From: JBGOUV01 sp041477815
GTDB lineage: Bacteria > Acidobacteriota > Terriglobia > Bryobacterales > JACQDG01
DNA: 15,068 nt
Reading direction: 5' to 3'
Assembly (NCBI GenBank): GCA_041477815.1
Contig: JBGOUV010000148.1
Location: 1 to 15,068, forward strand
The translations under genes and the position numbers were made by a program. This document shows, piece by piece, positions 13,518-15,068 of the stretch. Below the pieces are notes generated by a model, which was given only the letters and a program-made list of their open reading frames with translations, was not told the DNA's origin and searched no databases. Within the stretch, counting starts at the first letter, position 1; each line of letters opens with the position of its first letter.

Positions 13518-13847
13518 ATGGGCGTGCGCAATTCGAACACCGGAGCCAAGAGACGAACCAGGCTCGGCCTGGCGCTGGAGCAGAGCGCCAAAGAAATTCT
13601 GGCCCACCTGAAGGGAGACGCCCGACTGCCTACCCGGCGCATCGTGCTGCCAGACGAGGTCGATGTGAAGCGCATCCGGACCAGGGCGGGCATGTCGCAA
13701 GCGGAGTTTGCGCACGCGTTTTGCATCAATCCGAGAACGCTACAGGAATGGGAGCAGGGGCGCAGAAAACCCGACGCCACGACCCGCGCCTACCTCGCGG
13801 TCATCGCCAAGAACCGCGAGGCGGTGTTGGACGCACTGGCGTCTTGA
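13518..13847 (+). CDS. XRE-family antitoxin / transcriptional regulator
   Basis: A 109-aa protein with a helix-turn-helix at about residues 48-90: VDVKRIRTRAGMSQAEFAHA followed by the recognition helix region NPRTLQEWEQGRRKP. The N-terminal 45 residues are basic and alanine-rich, as in HigA-type antitoxins encoded downstream of RelE-type toxins. ATG 13518 lies 2 nt after the toxin stop and has GGAGG 9 nt upstream inside the toxin's end. It should neutralise the toxin and repress the shared promoter. It is intact although its toxin partner is frameshifted, so it may now act only as a regulator. Confidence 0.87.
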   Translation: MGVRNSNTGAKRRTRLGLALEQSAKEILAHLKGDARLPTRRIVLPDEVDVKRIRTRAGMSQAEFAHAFCINPRTLQEWEQGRRKPDATTRAYLAVIAKNREAVLDALAS

Positions 13848-13890
13848 ACTTACAGAAACGGCGTTGACGCGCTGGATCCCGAAGGCGCGA

Positions 13891-13926
13891 TTGGTCGGTG
13901 GCCGACATGCCGACTACACTGACCAA
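13891..13926. terminator. Strong hairpin between convergent genes
   Basis: TTGGTCGGTG (13891-13900) and CACTGACCAA (13917-13926) pair over 10 positions, nine Watson-Crick and one G-U on the plus-strand RNA, with a 16-nt loop that contains GCCGAC twice. No U-run follows on either strand, so it may be a factor-independent pause, an RNA 3'-end stabiliser or a protein site rather than a classical terminator. It lies between the XRE gene (ends 13847) and the converging FRG gene (ends 14010). I see no gene in 13848-14009. Confidence 0.35.
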
Positions 13927-14009
13927 GTACCTCCGTGTCGGTCAAGGGCAGCGCGTCTATCATTTCAGATCCTAGTCGAATGGGGAACTTCACGGGGACC
14001 ACTAAGAAT

Positions 14010-14951
14010 TCACGTTGGAGGGATGAACCCTGGCCAGCCCTTCTGGTCTCGGACCTCTGTGTCGGTACCAAGCGATCGGGCGAAACCGTCCAAACCCGGG
14101 AAGAGCGCGGCGAAGTTGATGTTCATCCTGTTGAGTGTCAGGAGGAGGTCCGATCTGGTTTCTGGTTTGACTACGAGCTTGTGCAACCATCGGTGACTCG
14201 CCTCGTGTCTTTCGCTGGCATGATCCAGCAATCTCTTCAGGCACTTGTCAAAGCCCATGAGGGGATTGTTTGCGCAGAGGAACAGCCCCTGCTGTATGGT
14301 CAGGCGTTCGTTCATTCTGTACGGCTGGACCGGTGCGGCCAGGTAGAGATTCTCGGGTTGGGGATCCCTGTATATTCTTCTGAAGTTCTCGCGTGAACCC
14401 AGGTTGTTGTCGCCTCCGGGGTCATTGAGGCCAAGCATCGCGAGAGCCTCGGCATTGACGCGCTCCTGATCGACAGCCCAGATGGCGAAGGGTTTAGGGA
14501 AATTCGCAGATTCCGCGGCGAAGAAAGCTGCGACGTACGCTGACCTAGTCCAGTCGAGTAGTCGCGTCGGAGCGCCGTAGTGTTGAATCAATGCAAGCCA
14601 TTCAAGATCATCTTGGTCGTCAGGCAGGTCAAAGAGATAATGATGAGCACGGCGCTTGAACTCGCTCTCCACGTAATCCTCAGCCGTACCTGGGTAGCGC
14701 CTTGCGGCCCTTTCGATACTGGCCTTAAGGGGCCAGTCCGCGTCGCGTTGCCCGCGAAACGCCCACTTGGTGTCGTTGAAAGGAGGCGACTGGATGGTTT
14801 GGAGTAGTTCGGCAGCACTGGATAGGTTCTGCACGGTCGCGACGTTCTCCAGCGGCTCCTCCCTCATCTTCTTGAAAGTGGCGTGATCGTTCACCAGCGC
14901 ATCATCGGGTGGCAATTTTGTCTCCTTAAGACTCCCCTCGCAAAGTATCAT
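14010..14951 (-). CDS. FRG-domain protein
   Basis: A 313-aa protein with a complete FRG domain: the name-giving motif in WAFRGQRDADWPL (residues 63-75), then LALIQHYGAPTRLLDWTRS (119-137), the spacer region KPFAIWAVD (153-161), RMNERLTIQQGLFL (212-225) and a C-terminal LFPGLDGFARSL (283-294). FRG proteins are single-domain proteins of unknown activity that are frequent in accessory and defence-type gene neighbourhoods; no enzymatic role is settled as far as I know. ATG 14951 lacks a Shine-Dalgarno sequence. TTG 14915 (Leu13) has a perfect AAGGAG at 14927-14922 with 6-nt spacing and may be the true start. The neighbouring toxin-antitoxin-like pairs fit an accessory region. The remaining bases to 15068 hold no gene that I can identify. 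Confidence 0.85.
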   Translation of the reverse strand: MILCEGSLKETKLPPDDALVNDHATFKKMREEPLENVATVQNLSSAAELLQTIQSPPFNDTKWAFRGQRDADWPLKASIERAARRYPGTAEDYVESEFKRRAHHYLFDLPDDQDDLEWLALIQHYGAPTRLLDWTRSAYVAAFFAAESANFPKPFAIWAVDQERVNAEALAMLGLNDPGGDNNLGSRENFRRIYRDPQPENLYLAAPVQPYRMNERLTIQQGLFLCANNPLMGFDKCLKRLLDHASERHEASHRWLHKLVVKPETRSDLLLTLNRMNINFAALFPGLDGFARSLGTDTEVRDQKGWPGFIPPT

Positions 14952-15068
14952 GGTTCTGCGGGCTTTATTCTCAGGCCAACGGCCGCTTGGTCGAGAAGCC
15001 CAGTAGGGTTCAAACCACTACCCAATGTTCCAGCCTAAGTCCGCGACCCCGCCTCCACCGCCTCCGCC

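Noticed and set aside
13907..13975. A 22-codon ORF beginning MPTTLTKYLRVGQGQR that vaguely recalls the start of tyrosine recombinases
   Set aside because: Too short, no Shine-Dalgarno sequence, and no downstream recombinase sequence in any frame.
15003..15021. A GGGTTCAAACC stretch resembling a tRNA T-arm
   Set aside because: The T-stem does not pair properly and there is no acceptor, D or anticodon arm around it; it is at most an isolated imperfect hairpin.
15040..15068. CCTCC/CCGCC-rich tail that could be a repeat or a proline-rich coding end
   Set aside because: Too short and cut by the window edge to judge.

Overview
The window is GC-rich and densely coded. Several proteins (DUF1972 glycosyltransferase, small orphan secreted protein, truncated DUF2971-like protein) resemble what I remember from soil Acidobacteria of the Solibacter/Bryobacter type. 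The organism is therefore an inference from protein style; no marker gene is present.

The core (about 874-10888) is a surface-polysaccharide locus on the minus strand, in two translationally coupled runs. The first run is an ABC-type glycan-export ATPase with a Wzt-like C-terminal domain (10888-9599), then a membrane-anchored GT2-GT4 double glycosyltransferase (9611-7281), then a SAM methyltransferase with an extra beta-rich C-terminal domain (7284-6172). The second run is a polyprenyl-phosphate-type GT2 (5632-4961), three further GT2 enzymes (4964-3951, 3954-3025, 3038-1986) and a DUF1972/GT4 enzyme (1986-874). Every junction within a run overlaps (ATGA, GTGA, TGATG or 13-14 nt). The two runs are separated by one plus-strand gene for a small exported orphan protein (5660-6157), which shares a 27-bp divergent promoter region with the second run. 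The likely joint task is stepwise building of a glycan on a lipid carrier, methylation and ABC-dependent export. The permease (Wzm) is not in the window.

A secreted phospholipase-B-like/C45-type Ntn hydrolase (10999-12411) is transcribed divergently from the exporter ATPase.

Both flanks are accessory in character. On the right there are two divergent toxin-antitoxin-like pairs: a DUF4258 protein with a 71-aa partner (minus strand), and a RelE-family toxin broken by a one-base frameshift with an intact XRE antitoxin (plus strand). A full-length FRG-domain protein (14951-14010) follows. On the left there is a C-terminally truncated DUF2971-like gene, a decayed small ORF (about 510-790), and the first 15 codons of a gene leaving the window at position 1. 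That gene's Shine-Dalgarno sequence lies inside a 72-nt element (44-115) that can fold into a three-way junction. This is the least explained signal in the window.
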